Assembly (NCBI RefSeq): GCF_004378855.1
Contig: NZ_RYYL01000013.1
Location: 1-43,342 of the forward strand
From: Campylobacter sp. US33a
Lineage (GTDB): Bacteria > Campylobacterota > Campylobacteria > Campylobacterales > Campylobacteraceae
Direction: 5' to 3'
DNA length: 43,342 nt
In this document: in pieces, positions 34,665 through 42,887 of the stretch
How positions within the stretch are numbered: position 1 is the first letter of the stretch
Layout of the letters: each line of letters starts with the position of its first letter
Position numbers and translations under genes: made by a program
The notes under the pieces: model-generated
Told to the model about the DNA's origin: nothing
Database searches by the model: none
What the model saw: the letters and a program-made list of their open reading frames with translations, nothing else

Positions 34665-34889
34665 ATGGATATACAAGATGATAAAGCTAATTATGAATTA
34701 AAAAAAGGAAAATTTTTGATTTATCATAAACATAAGGCGCCAAAAATGTTTAAAAAACTTTGTGATGCAAATAATTTAGACTCTGAGCAAATCCAAGCTA
34801 TTGGTATTAAATATAACAATAATCAAGAGATAATTTACTCATCTGATAAAACAGAAGATGGTGTATTCATTTGGAAAAGGATTAATTAA
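34665..34889 (+). CDS. Small soluble protein
   Basis: 74 residues, mixed alpha/beta, no signal. The last base of its stop is the first base of the next start (TAATG), so translation is probably coupled. Not recognised. Confidence 0.66.
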   Translation: MDIQDDKANYELKKGKFLIYHKHKAPKMFKKLCDANNLDSEQIQAIGIKYNNNQEIIYSSDKTEDGVFIWKRIN

Positions 34890-35176
34890 TGCAAAAAGAA
34901 TACACTATTAACGAAATATTAAGCAATGAGCAATTTAAAATCAAGCTTAATTATAGATATTATTTAGCCTCTGGAACAAATTTTTTATTTTTTATTCTAT
35001 CTTATTTTACAATTGAAAGTTTTATTAATTTTATTGCAATTTTCGCTCTGCTAAGCTTAATTGGATATAGGTTTTTGTTTTCATATACAAAAGATGGCAA
35101 TCAGTTTAAGCCTTATTTTATAAGAAAAGTTTGTATGGTTATTAAAAAGATAAGAAGTCGAAAAAATATTAAGTAA
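34889..35176 (+). CDS. Small two-helix membrane protein
   Basis: 95 residues with two hydrophobic helices (about 26-42 and 45-64) and a basic C-terminal end. The size and topology are like those of VirB3/TraL/IcmT-type inner-membrane proteins, but no motif confirms it. Coupled to the previous gene by TAATG. Confidence 0.64.
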   Translation: MQKEYTINEILSNEQFKIKLNYRYYLASGTNFLFFILSYFTIESFINFIAIFALLSLIGYRFLFSYTKDGNQFKPYFIRKVCMVIKKIRSRKNIK

Positions 35177-35190
35177 AAAGTGGTGTTCAA

Positions 35191-35442
35191 ATGATTAAAA
35201 GTATTTTATTGTTAAGTTCAGTAACTATTTTTTTGTTAGCAAATCCTACTTCTGCAATTAACAAATTAAACGAGAGTCAAAAAAAAGGAAATGAATTGGT
35301 TGAAAGACAGAATAAAAATTTAAATATTGCACTTGAATTAAGTAAATTTATTTATGTAAAAAAGAATCATCTTTCTTTTTTAATTAACAAAAGAAATAAG
35401 TTATTGCACAATCAAATCAATTTAAAGTCAAATAAAAAATAG
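35191..35442 (+). CDS. Small exported helical protein
   Basis: 83 residues with a signal peptide (ending near LLANP) and a basic helical remainder. It belongs to the series of small exported helical proteins of this element. The ribosome site is weak (GTGGTG). No family recognised. Confidence 0.62.
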   Translation: MIKSILLLSSVTIFLLANPTSAINKLNESQKKGNELVERQNKNLNIALELSKFIYVKKNHLSFLINKRNKLLHNQINLKSNKK

Positions 35443-35450
35443 TAGGGATA

Positions 35451-35804
35451 ATGATGAAAAAAATTCTTTTTAGTTGTTTGTTTTTAATACATTCATATGG
35501 TGCTGTTTGGAGCTCATCTGGAGATGATGGAATTAGAAATTCTTTTGATAATTTGACAAATTTAGTTGATCAAAAAAATGAAGAATCAAAAAGAAAATGG
35601 AGTGAGGAGATTCAGCCTCTTATAGAAAAAATTAAAGAACAAACTTTAATAAAAGAACAATTGATTAAAGAAATAAATGCTTTGGAAATTGAAACAACTA
35701 TGGAGAATAAAAATATGATTTTTTTATTAGAGCAAGAAAAAAAATTATTAGGTAATTATGAAAACATATTAGGTATTCAAAAAGAATCTCAGGAGAATAA
35801 ATGA
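35451..35804 (+). CDS. Small secreted coiled-coil protein
   Basis: 117 residues with a signal peptide (ending near SYG-AV) followed by a coiled coil. It starts at ATGATG, so either codon may be used. Similar in plan to the genes at 15827, 31698 and 32052. Its stop overlaps the start of the DUF285 gene (ATGA), which ties that gene to the secretion operon. Confidence 0.68.
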   Translation: MMKKILFSCLFLIHSYGAVWSSSGDDGIRNSFDNLTNLVDQKNEESKRKWSEEIQPLIEKIKEQTLIKEQLIKEINALEIETTMENKNMIFLLEQEKKLLGNYENILGIQKESQENK

Positions 35805-36949
35805 AAAAAATACAGCCAAAAACAAAAAAAGAACTCATAGTTTTAGTTGATAGCAATAGTATCAATCTAGGAGACATAGATACAAGCAACATTACTGATA
35901 TGAGCGAGTTGTTCCTAAACTCAACTCGAACAGACTTTAGTGGTATTGAGAATTGGGATGTAAGTAATGTTTTTTCGATGCGTGCAATGTTTTATGGAGC
36001 TGAGAACTTCAATCAAGATATATCAAAGTGGAATGTAGGTAAAGTTTTTGATATGGCTGGGATGTTTAAGGGTTGTATTGAGTTTAATCAAGATATTTCA
36101 AAATGGAATACAAGTAATGTGTTTGATATGGATTCTATGTTTGAAAATGCTAAGAGTTTCAATCAAGATTTAAGTGGTTGGAATATTAATAAAGTTAGAC
36201 ATAAAGAAAATATATTTAAAAATTGCATAATAAAACGCAACAATGAAGTAAAGATTAAAAAATATATTCCAGAGGATAAAGAAGAATTATTAGCGTTAAT
36301 TACAAATGAAGATATTAATCTTAAGGACATAGATACTAGTCTTATCACTGATATGTCAGGATTGTTTTTGGATTCCACTCGTAAAGACTTTAGTGGCATT
36401 GAGAGTTGGAATACAAGTAATGTCAAAAATATGTGCGAGATGTTCTCTGGTGCTATAAACTTTAATCAAGACATAGGTTCTTGGGATACTAGCAGGGTTA
36501 AAGATATGAGTGCAATGTTTAGAGGTGCAGAGAGCTTTAATCAGCCTTTAAATAAGTGGGATACAAGCAATGTTAAAGATATGAGTGAGATGTTTAAGGG
36601 TTGTATTGAGTTTAATCAGTCTTTAAATGATTTTAAAGTGGATAATGTTGAAAATATGCGTAGTATGTTTGAAAATGCCATAAATTTCAATCAACCATTA
36701 AACAAATGGAACACAAGTAATGTAAAAGATATGTATCATATGTTTGATAATGCTAAGAGCTTCAACCAAGATATTAGTGGCTGGGATATGAGTAATATAA
36801 TTTTGGAAAATTATATGTTTAATAATTGTTCTATCGGTAAAAATTTTATACCTTTGAATGATAAGGAAAAAGTTTTTTCAAGTGAAAGTTATAGTAAAAG
36901 TTTTAGTATTAAAAATATTTGGTCAAGAATTAAAAAAGTGAATAATTAA
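35801..36949 (+). CDS. DUF285 repeat protein inside the secretion operon
   Basis: 382 residues, no signal peptide. Two DUF285 modules (about 5-140 and 155-345), each opening with a KEEL... INLGDIDTSNITDM-type front, are joined by a short linker; the last ~35 residues are Ser/Lys-rich and do not carry the FVRKQRL tail. 227 and 132 bases are identical to parts of the genes at 13543 and 12591. It overlaps the preceding gene (ATGA) and ends nine bases before the DsbC-like gene, so it is co-transcribed with secretion genes. It may be an accessory or secreted protein of the system. Confidence 0.85.
   Translation: MKKIQPKTKKELIVLVDSNSINLGDIDTSNITDMSELFLNSTRTDFSGIENWDVSNVFSMRAMFYGAENFNQDISKWNVGKVFDMAGMFKGCIEFNQDISKWNTSNVFDMDSMFENAKSFNQDLSGWNINKVRHKENIFKNCIIKRNNEVKIKKYIPEDKEELLALITNEDINLKDIDTSLITDMSGLFLDSTRKDFSGIESWNTSNVKNMCEMFSGAINFNQDIGSWDTSRVKDMSAMFRGAESFNQPLNKWDTSNVKDMSEMFKGCIEFNQSLNDFKVDNVENMRSMFENAINFNQPLNKWNTSNVKDMYHMFDNAKSFNQDISGWDMSNIILENYMFNNCSIGKNFIPLNDKEKVFSSESYSKSFSIKNIWSRIKKVNN
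36278..36409 (+). repeat. 132-bp segment shared with 13203-13334
   Basis: Identical to part of the DUF285 gene at 12591, covering the front of the second repeat module. Confidence 0.9.
36568..36794 (+). repeat. 227-bp segment shared with 14316-14542
   Basis: Identical to part of the gene at 13543; the flanking repeats differ in both genes. Confidence 0.92.
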
Positions 36950-36958
36950 GGAGTGAAA

Positions 36959-37696
36959 ATGAAAAAAAAGATAATTTTGTCAATTGTTAGTTTATGTATT
37001 GGGAGTTATTTGTTTGCCAGTGATACTGCCAGTATAATTGAATTTTACCAAAATAAAATAAAGGCAGTTTTTCCAGATGCTGAGACTAAAGTAGATATTG
37101 TTTCAATAGAAAAAATTCCTAATATGAATTTTGAGAAAGTAATAGTGAATATTAAGCTCGGAGAACAAGAAAAACAAGATATATTTTTTAAGCAAGGCAA
37201 TATAATTATGCCAGATATTGTAGATTTAAAATCGCAAATTTCATATAAAGAAAAATTTAGAAATGAAATAAAAATTAAAAATGTAAAAAAAATTGAAAAA
37301 GCACTTTTGGAATTAGCTCAAAAAGAAACTAAAAAAATTAGTTTAGGAGATAAATCAAAGCCTGAAATTTATGTTTTTTCAGATCCAGAATGTCCATATT
37401 GTAGAAGACATTTGGCTAAAATAGATAATATTCTTAAAACAAATAGGATTCATTTTATTTTTACAACAGTTCACGGAGAAAGTGCATTTGAAAAAATAGC
37501 TTTGATATATAAAGAAGCTTCAAAAGCTAAAGATGACAATGAGAAACTTAAAATCATAAAGCATTACTATGATAGCAAAACAACTGATTATTCAAAGGTT
37601 GATGAAAAATTAATTCAAGAAGCTAAAGATTTGTTGAAAAAATATTCTAGCGCTGGATTAGAATCAGTTCCTACTATTATCAAAGCGGAGAAATAA
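36959..37696 (+). CDS. DsbC-like thiol:disulfide isomerase
   Basis: 245 residues from the ATG at 36959, placed seven bases after AAGGAG. Signal peptide (ending near LFAS), an N-terminal dimerisation-like domain, then a thioredoxin fold with the active site CPYC at 145-148 (VFSDPECPYCRRH) and a cis-proline-type ESVPTII near the end. DsbC-like proteins serve conjugation systems (TrbB, for example) by pairing cysteines of envelope components. Likely clients here are the cysteine-rich products of 32403, 24551 and 37696. Confidence 0.9.
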   Translation: MKKKIILSIVSLCIGSYLFASDTASIIEFYQNKIKAVFPDAETKVDIVSIEKIPNMNFEKVIVNIKLGEQEKQDIFFKQGNIIMPDIVDLKSQISYKEKFRNEIKIKNVKKIEKALLELAQKETKKISLGDKSKPEIYVFSDPECPYCRRHLAKIDNILKTNRIHFIFTTVHGESAFEKIALIYKEASKAKDDNEKLKIIKHYYDSKTTDYSKVDEKLIQEAKDLLKKYSSAGLESVPTIIKAEK

Positions 37697-40035
37697 TGAT
37701 GTTTAAAAAAATATTATCATTTTTTTTATTAAGTGCGCAGATATTATTTGGCGCTGATGCTTTAGAAGAGGAAGCAAGTAAAGTTTATAGGGAGCCAAGT
37801 AATGTAATAACTGGTGAGCGATGCGAATTTAGGTGTAGAAAGGTTGCTGAGAAATATGGGACACAAATTGTAGGGTTTAATATTCCAGAAGGAATCACTC
37901 ACTGTGTAATTTTTGAAAAAAACGATCACGAAAAAGTTTTAAAATTCAACGCTGATACTAAAAATTTAGCTTGTCAAACGGATTTAGCTAAAAGAAATCC
38001 ACAACTCTTTCCAAGAGGAGAAAAGACAGAAGTTAAAAGTCAGATAAAACAAGTTATAGATGATAATGAAATTACCCTTTCTCGATTTTTAACATCAATT
38101 GCTACATTAAATCCAGAAATTATAGATAGAGAAAAAACCGCATTAACTGGACAGTTAGAATTACAACCAGGAGTTAATCCAAAAGGTTCAATTGCTAATT
38201 TATTTTCATTTGAAAATGATGCTTTTGGTCCAGCAAAAGAGCTTGCAAATGCGTTACCTTTATTTTCATTTGATAAAACAGCTCAACCTGTTACTAGCGG
38301 TGAGAGAATTAGTATTGCAGATGGATTTAATAAGTCAAATTTAGCTTATTTCTCAAATTTATATAACTCGATGAGTTTCATTTATACACATTTACAAAAT
38401 CTTATTTTTATTATTGTTGGTGGTTTTTATTTGTCTATTTTTGGTGGAAAAAAACTTCTATCATACCTTCAAAATGGAGAAAATGATCCTAACGATGATA
38501 AGAAATATTTAGAAAGATTTAGTCTTCCATTTATTATGACTATTATATTTTTTGCTCCAATACCTGAAGGAAAAGCTGGAGATGTTGAGATGCAAGCTAC
38601 TCCTTTTCAAAAAATTATTCGTTTTGCAACAAATGAGGCTAATAATATAGCTGATTTAGCAAGTGCGCAAGGTGCAAATACTTATATGAATAAACTTTAT
38701 TCATCGGTTGGAGGCATTAGTCAAGAAGGAGAAAAGACAATTAAAAATAACTTAGAACTTGCTAAATTTACAAATGAAAAGGCTATAGAAATTTATAATG
38801 AAAAATGCTCTGAAAGATTTGCTGGACAGCCAGCTGGAATACCTTTTACAAATTTAACAGAGCAAGAAAAGAAAGATTTATTAGAAAAATGGGATTTAAA
38901 ACAAGTTGCTGGAACTGAAAATGATATTTCTTTGCAGGCTTGTGTTGCACTTCAGAATCAAATTTATAATACAAAATCAGATGTCGTTAGATATAGTAAG
39001 CAAATCCAAGCTATTGAGCAATATTTATCTAGCAATGAATTAGGGCAAAAACTAAGTCAAATTGATCATTACATTGCTAATAGAGAATTGGAATTTGGTT
39101 GGATTAATTCTACACTTTTGCCAGGAACTGGATTAATGGTTCAATTTCAAGATTTTATGTCTGATAATGTAATTCAAAATGATGAAGAAATGGAAGAAAT
39201 TACTAAAAAAGGTCAAGAAGCGACAATTGATGCTGTTAAAAGTGGAGAGATTGATTCTGGTGGTAGCCAAGATGGATTATTAAGGCAAGGGGTAGCTTTT
39301 GCTATTGGCAATTTAGCGTATTTTATCCTTCCAGGTTCTGGGGCAGTATATGATTTTTTCTATGATGCAATAGAAAAGATAGGTGAAGTATTGGGGTTCT
39401 TTATTTCAAATATTGTAAGCATTGTAGGAACTCCAGCTTCTGGACTTATAGCAAAATATGGAGTTAAAACCGTTTTTGCTTTACTTCCTACATCAGTATT
39501 TGCTACTTGGTTTACTGCTATGATTATGGAATTAGTTTTACAAAATTTACCAGTTCTTGTTGCAACAGTAGCTGGTGCTGTAGCTTTTATTGCTTATTTG
39601 GTAACTTTAACTAAATATTTTTATATTTCACCATTTGTAATTGCTTTTTCTTTGGGGACAAAACGGGTTGATAAAATAGTTCATTTTTTGATTACTGGGA
39701 TGACAATATTTTTTAGACCAATACTTATTGTTTTATTTGTATACCTAGCTTTATTTTTAAATACTTTAATTAAAGAATTGTTTGTGCTTGTTTCTGTAGA
39801 GCAATTTGGTGCCTTGAAAGTAGCTGGAGAAGATTTAACAGCGATCATAATTATTGAAACAGTGAAAGGTATATTGAAAATATTAGGTTATTTGGCAGGA
39901 TCTTATATTATGTGGAAAACTATAATTGGAGGACCTGATTGGGTATTTAGAATGATTGGAATTGACAATCAAACCAGTGATGTTGTTACAGATGGTATCA
40001 ATAATAGGTTGGAACAAAAAAGCTTTATGGTGTGA
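37696..40035 (+). CDS. DotA/TraY-like polytopic membrane protein
   Basis: 779 residues. Signal peptide, a cysteine-containing periplasmic part (ERCEFRCRKV and THCVIF near 35-80), membrane helices at about 225-250 and 270-290, a long extramembrane region (~300-530), and then six or so helices. The C-terminal region with KTVFALLP, TKYFYISPFVIAF, FFRPILIVLFVYLALF and ending GPDWVFRMIG resembles the DotA/TraY family, the large inner-membrane protein of I-type systems. DotA is longer (~1050). It is the last secretion gene, coupled by TAATG to the DsbC-like gene. Confidence 0.7.
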   Translation: MMFKKILSFFLLSAQILFGADALEEEASKVYREPSNVITGERCEFRCRKVAEKYGTQIVGFNIPEGITHCVIFEKNDHEKVLKFNADTKNLACQTDLAKRNPQLFPRGEKTEVKSQIKQVIDDNEITLSRFLTSIATLNPEIIDREKTALTGQLELQPGVNPKGSIANLFSFENDAFGPAKELANALPLFSFDKTAQPVTSGERISIADGFNKSNLAYFSNLYNSMSFIYTHLQNLIFIIVGGFYLSIFGGKKLLSYLQNGENDPNDDKKYLERFSLPFIMTIIFFAPIPEGKAGDVEMQATPFQKIIRFATNEANNIADLASAQGANTYMNKLYSSVGGISQEGEKTIKNNLELAKFTNEKAIEIYNEKCSERFAGQPAGIPFTNLTEQEKKDLLEKWDLKQVAGTENDISLQACVALQNQIYNTKSDVVRYSKQIQAIEQYLSSNELGQKLSQIDHYIANRELEFGWINSTLLPGTGLMVQFQDFMSDNVIQNDEEMEEITKKGQEATIDAVKSGEIDSGGSQDGLLRQGVAFAIGNLAYFILPGSGAVYDFFYDAIEKIGEVLGFFISNIVSIVGTPASGLIAKYGVKTVFALLPTSVFATWFTAMIMELVLQNLPVLVATVAGAVAFIAYLVTLTKYFYISPFVIAFSLGTKRVDKIVHFLITGMTIFFRPILIVLFVYLALFLNTLIKELFVLVSVEQFGALKVAGEDLTAIIIIETVKGILKILGYLAGSYIMWKTIIGGPDWVFRMIGIDNQTSDVVTDGINNRLEQKSFMV

Positions 40036-40098
40036 TTTTTTTATTTTAAAAAAGAGCAAATAAAGTTTTTGGGAAACAAGATAGAGTTATGAAAAACT

Positions 40099-40158
40099 AA
40101 GAGGCAAGTAGAAAAGATGGAATATGAAAGATAATATAAATATTTAAATCCGCCTCTT
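40099..40158. terminator. Possible terminator at the end of the secretion array
   Basis: AAGAGGC (40099-40105) pairs with GCCTCTT (40152-40158) followed by TTTTATTT. The loop of 46 bases is long, so the structure is only moderately convincing. It lies between the plus-strand array and the convergent toxin-antitoxin genes. Confidence 0.42.
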
Positions 40159-40159
40159 T

Positions 40160-40438
40160 TTATTTGATAGTTATGATTAATTGTTTGCCTAAAACTCTTG
40201 TAGCACATTCAAGAGTATTAAGTGTAAGAGATTTATTGTTTGGATTTAATAAACGATTTACACAAGCTCTACTTGTATTCATAAGCTCGGCTAATTTTGT
40301 TTTGGTTATATTTTGCGCTTCCATTTCTTTTTGAAGTTGATAGGCTATAACCTTTTTAACCGCATAGCTTTGGACTTCATCAAAAATGTTTTCATCTTTT
40401 AAAAAATCATCAAATGAGTTTAATTCTTTTACTTTCAT
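40160..40438 (-). CDS. higA: HigA-like antitoxin (XRE family)
   Basis: 92 residues. The helix-turn-helix KTKLAELMNTSRACVNRLLNP (split here at its centre) is typical of XRE/HigA proteins. It follows the toxin gene with a four-base overlap, the toxin-first order of HigBA systems. The antitoxin would bind the toxin and repress the shared promoter, probably at the palindrome 40780-40795. Confidence 0.88.
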   Translation of the reverse strand: MKVKELNSFDDFLKDENIFDEVQSYAVKKVIAYQLQKEMEAQNITKTKLAELMNTSRACVNRLLNPNNKSLTLNTLECATRVLGKQLIITIK

Positions 40439-40776
40439 TTTAGTTCCTTTGCTCTTTCTTTTGCTAAATTTAACTCTATTAATGGCGTTTTTTGACTCTT
40501 TTTAATAAAAGCGTGTAGCAATATCATACAATTATCAATTATCACAAATATTACTCGCGCTATGCGATTTGAACTAATATTGCTACGGATTTCATAAAAT
40601 CCATTGCCTAAACTTCTACAAACAGGCATACCAATAGGAAAGCCAAATTCTACAACCGCTATATCTTTTCCGATTATTACTCTATCTTCTTTACTTAGTT
40701 CTAACAACCATTCTTTTACAGGCTCTTTGCCGTTTCGGTTTTGATAGAATTTGGCTTGTATCTTTTTCATTAGCAT
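40435..40776 (-). CDS. higB: HigB/RelE-like toxin
   Basis: 113 residues of the HigB/Gp49 family (RelE superfamily): NRNGKEPVKEWLLEL at the start, GFYEIRSN in the centre and LLHAFIKKSQKTP near the end are its conserved blocks. Members cut mRNA on the ribosome. The pair probably stabilises the element. Two in-frame ATG codons (40776 and 40770) are possible starts; neither has a strong ribosome site. Confidence 0.9.
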   Translation of the reverse strand: MLMKKIQAKFYQNRNGKEPVKEWLLELSKEDRVIIGKDIAVVEFGFPIGMPVCRSLGNGFYEIRSNISSNRIARVIFVIIDNCMILLHAFIKKSQKTPLIELNLAKERAKELK

Positions 40777-40779
40777 ATT

Positions 40780-40795
40780 GTATCAAAAAAGATAC
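40780..40795. promoter_or_regulatory. Probable HigA operator
   Basis: GTATC-AAAAAA-GATAC is a perfect 5-bp inverted repeat with a 6-base centre, four bases before the toxin start. The place and form fit an autoregulatory operator. Confidence 0.6.
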
Positions 40796-40888
40796 TAATT
40801 CCAAAATTTTCTTATTATTTTATGGTCTAATCCTATATCCTTATGACAATGAAGGTATTTTAGATCTGCCATTGCGCATAAAATATGT

Positions 40889-40894
40889 TATAAT
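40889..40894 (+). promoter_or_regulatory. Extended -10 promoter of the AbiE-like locus
   Basis: TGTTATAAT lies 26 bases before the start at 40921, with AGGA as ribosome site. It is divergent from the HigBA promoter. Confidence 0.68.
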
Positions 40895-40920
40895 TTTTAT
40901 AAAAATAGGATTGAATAACA

Positions 40921-41337
40921 ATGCAATATCTATCAGGTTTTCAAGCTCTTAATATTCCTAATCAAAAAGGTTTGATAGCAGACTGGCATCCACAGATTTA
41001 TTTAAATCCTAAAAAAATTTTGTTTTATGAGAGCGACAATAATCCTTTAAAAGATTTAGGCATACGCAAATGCTTTGTAAAAACATTGCAAAAAGAATAC
41101 AATGTTGCTTCTTTTGCAAGGGCAATTGCTGATTTACTTTATTTTAATAAAACAGCACAAATGCAAGGCATAGTAGATGATTTTTTAGATGAAGATGATG
41201 CAATGGAGCTATTTAATTATTTAAAAATTCTACCCAAAACACAAATTGTTCAAAGATTTTTAAAATATGAATTAACAAAGCTATATTTTAAGGAAAAAAA
41301 TGGAAAATTATCAGATAGAGCGAGTGAAATTTATTAA
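40921..41337 (+). CDS. Antitoxin-like partner of the AbiEii-type protein
   Basis: 138 residues without recognisable DNA-binding motif. It precedes and overlaps (by 38 bases) the nucleotidyltransferase gene, the arrangement of type IV AbiE-like toxin-antitoxin pairs. Residues ~65-85 (VASFARAIADLLYF) resemble the AbiEi-type 'ALaDlly' helix. The assignment leans on the neighbour. Confidence 0.65.
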   Translation: MQYLSGFQALNIPNQKGLIADWHPQIYLNPKKILFYESDNNPLKDLGIRKCFVKTLQKEYNVASFARAIADLLYFNKTAQMQGIVDDFLDEDDAMELFNYLKILPKTQIVQRFLKYELTKLYFKEKNGKLSDRASEIY

Positions 41338-42034
41338 AGAAATTCTGCCACTTTTTTCCGAAAATTTCATATTAAAAGGTGGAACTGCTTTAAGTCTTTT
41401 CTATGGACTAAATCGCTATTCAGAAGACTTAGACTTTGATTGCATTAGTCAAAATATGAATTTTATCAATTGCTTAAAATCGCACAAAAATTTTAAAGAC
41501 TGGAATATTAATATCAAAAAAGATACAGATGTTTCTTTTAAGGCAATGATTGATTACGGTGCAAATTCTCATTTAGGAAATTATCCTTTAAAAGTTGAAA
41601 TAAGTGGTAGAGAAAGAAATCGTTTGCGTTTAATTAATGATGAAAAAGCTTTTTACCAAAAGATAGAAGGAGTGAATGTCTATAATATTGATAGATTGGT
41701 TGCAATGAAAATTAATGCTTTCACAGGAAGAGATAAGAGTAGAGATTTTTTTGATATTGGATTCTTATTAGAAAATTATCCTAATGTTTTTAATGCAACA
41801 CAGCTTGAAGCTATCATTGCTAAGATTAATTATTTTGGGGAAGAAGAGCTTGATTTGTTGCTTTTAGAGGAAATAGAAGAACATAAATTAATAGGAACTG
41901 ATAGAAAAATAGAAGTTGATGATTATGCGAAAAAGATTTTAAAAAAATCAGAAACTCTTTTAAATACTTTAGAAGAGGAAAAAAACTTAGAACTCAAAGA
42001 AAAGAATAATTTTACGAGGCACAAGAGAATATAG
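41300..42034 (+). CDS. AbiEii/AbiGii-like nucleotidyltransferase toxin
   Basis: 244 residues. LKGGTALSLFYG (residues ~25-36) and RYSEDLDFD (39-47) are the nucleotide-binding and metal-binding motifs of the AbiEii family (DNA polymerase beta-like fold), and VYNIDRLVAMKINAF-x-GRDKSRDFFDI is the third conserved block. Family members block growth by transferring nucleotides and act in phage defence or plasmid upkeep. AAGGA precedes the ATG. Confidence 0.9.
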   Translation: MENYQIERVKFIKEILPLFSENFILKGGTALSLFYGLNRYSEDLDFDCISQNMNFINCLKSHKNFKDWNINIKKDTDVSFKAMIDYGANSHLGNYPLKVEISGRERNRLRLINDEKAFYQKIEGVNVYNIDRLVAMKINAFTGRDKSRDFFDIGFLLENYPNVFNATQLEAIIAKINYFGEEELDLLLLEEIEEHKLIGTDRKIEVDDYAKKILKKSETLLNTLEEEKNLELKEKNNFTRHKRI

Positions 42035-42052
42035 TTTCAATAAGGAGGAAAA

Positions 42053-42259
42053 ATGGACACAAATATACTAAAAAGAATGGAGGTAGAAAATTATGGTAAA
42101 GAATGGTTTCAAACTTATGATACTTTGAGGGTAATTTCTTTGAAAATGATTGAATATAATGAAGAAGTTATCACAAAAAATGAAATTAAAGATTTGGCAG
42201 ATAACTTAGAAATATTAGTTTTGATGCTTAAAAGCGATGCGGAAAAACGAAACAAATAG
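42053..42259 (+). CDS. Small helical protein after the AbiE-like pair
   Basis: 68 residues, charged and helical, with a strong AAGGAGG ribosome site. It starts 18 bases after the toxin gene and probably belongs to the same operon. No family recognised. Confidence 0.72.
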   Translation: MDTNILKRMEVENYGKEWFQTYDTLRVISLKMIEYNEEVITKNEIKDLADNLEILVLMLKSDAEKRNK

Positions 42260-42293
42260 CTACTTAGATTTTTTGATATGTTCAAAGAAGAGG

Positions 42294-42572
42294 TCAGTTT
42301 AGGAAAAAATGTGCCATTCCTAGAACTATGAGAGCTATGGTTATCGTAATAAATAAATACCAAATAGATGCAATAAGTTTCGGTAGAATTACATCATCTT
42401 TATACCCAGCGAATGAATTGGGATAAAATACTGATGATTTTTCTATTAGCCAAAATATTAAAAATAATAATAACACCAAAGCAATAAGTATCGAATATGT
42501 TAATATTAATTTATGACCAGGATTTGATGTTAATATAAACATTACACCTATTATGATTAATATTCCTTTCAT
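42294..42572 (-). CDS. Small membrane protein
   Basis: 92 residues from the ATG at 42572, chosen because AGGAGG lies seven bases upstream; the frame is open to 42641 but that would read through the promoter. Three hydrophobic helices (about 2-16, 22-40 and 68-88). Its promoter is at 42601-42606. No family recognised; similar in kind to the small membrane proteins at 8251-10919. Confidence 0.75.
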   Translation of the reverse strand: MKGILIIIGVMFILTSNPGHKLILTYSILIALVLLLFLIFWLIEKSSVFYPNSFAGYKDDVILPKLIASIWYLFITITIALIVLGMAHFFLN

Positions 42573-42600
42573 TAACTTACCTCCTATTAATTTTCTTATT

Positions 42601-42606
42601 ATTATA
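42601..42606 (-). promoter_or_regulatory. Extended -10 promoter at the edge of block C
   Basis: Minus-strand TGATATAAT about 29 bases before the start at 42572. It has the same place relative to the repeat block as the promoter at 11929-11934. Confidence 0.72.
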
Positions 42607-42607
42607 T

Positions 42608-42735
42608 CATAAAATATAGTAATTATTACATAAAAATACATAAAAATATGTAAAAAATAGTTAAAAATATGTAATTTTTACTAAAATATAGTAATTATTA
42701 CATAAAAATATGCAAAAAATAGTTAAAAATACATA
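42608..42735. repeat. AT-rich iteron-like block C
   Basis: A direct copy of block A with almost the same bases, including the following GTGGTTCAAA-ACTCTA. Unlike block A it is not followed by the 75-base leader. A TATAAT box (42756-42761) faces right. Confidence 0.85.
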
Positions 42736-42761
42736 TTTTTGTGGTTCAAAAACTCTATAAT

Positions 42762-42887
42762 TTAAAATCATTTAAGTAGAAATCTCGCTTGCTTTAGTTT
42801 GAAAAAAATTTTCTTACTCTTTGTTCTTTTTATTATCTAGAGCGTGTTTCACTCTCTGCGGAAATTACAAGCAAAAATCGAAAAAAC
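42762..42887. other. Gene-free stretch after block C
   Basis: Together with block C and the promoter, 42573-42887 has no gene. These bases hold no frame of note, no strong hairpin and no recognised RNA. The rightward TATAAT box at 42756 could start a short transcript antisense to the lipoprotein gene. Confidence 0.4.

Noticed and set aside
42573-42641. Longer start for the minus-strand membrane protein
   Set aside because: It would run through the -10 box; AGGAGG marks the ATG at 42572.
42762-42887. Structured RNA near 42838-42860
   Set aside because: Only a short GAG/CTC pairing is visible, too weak to call.
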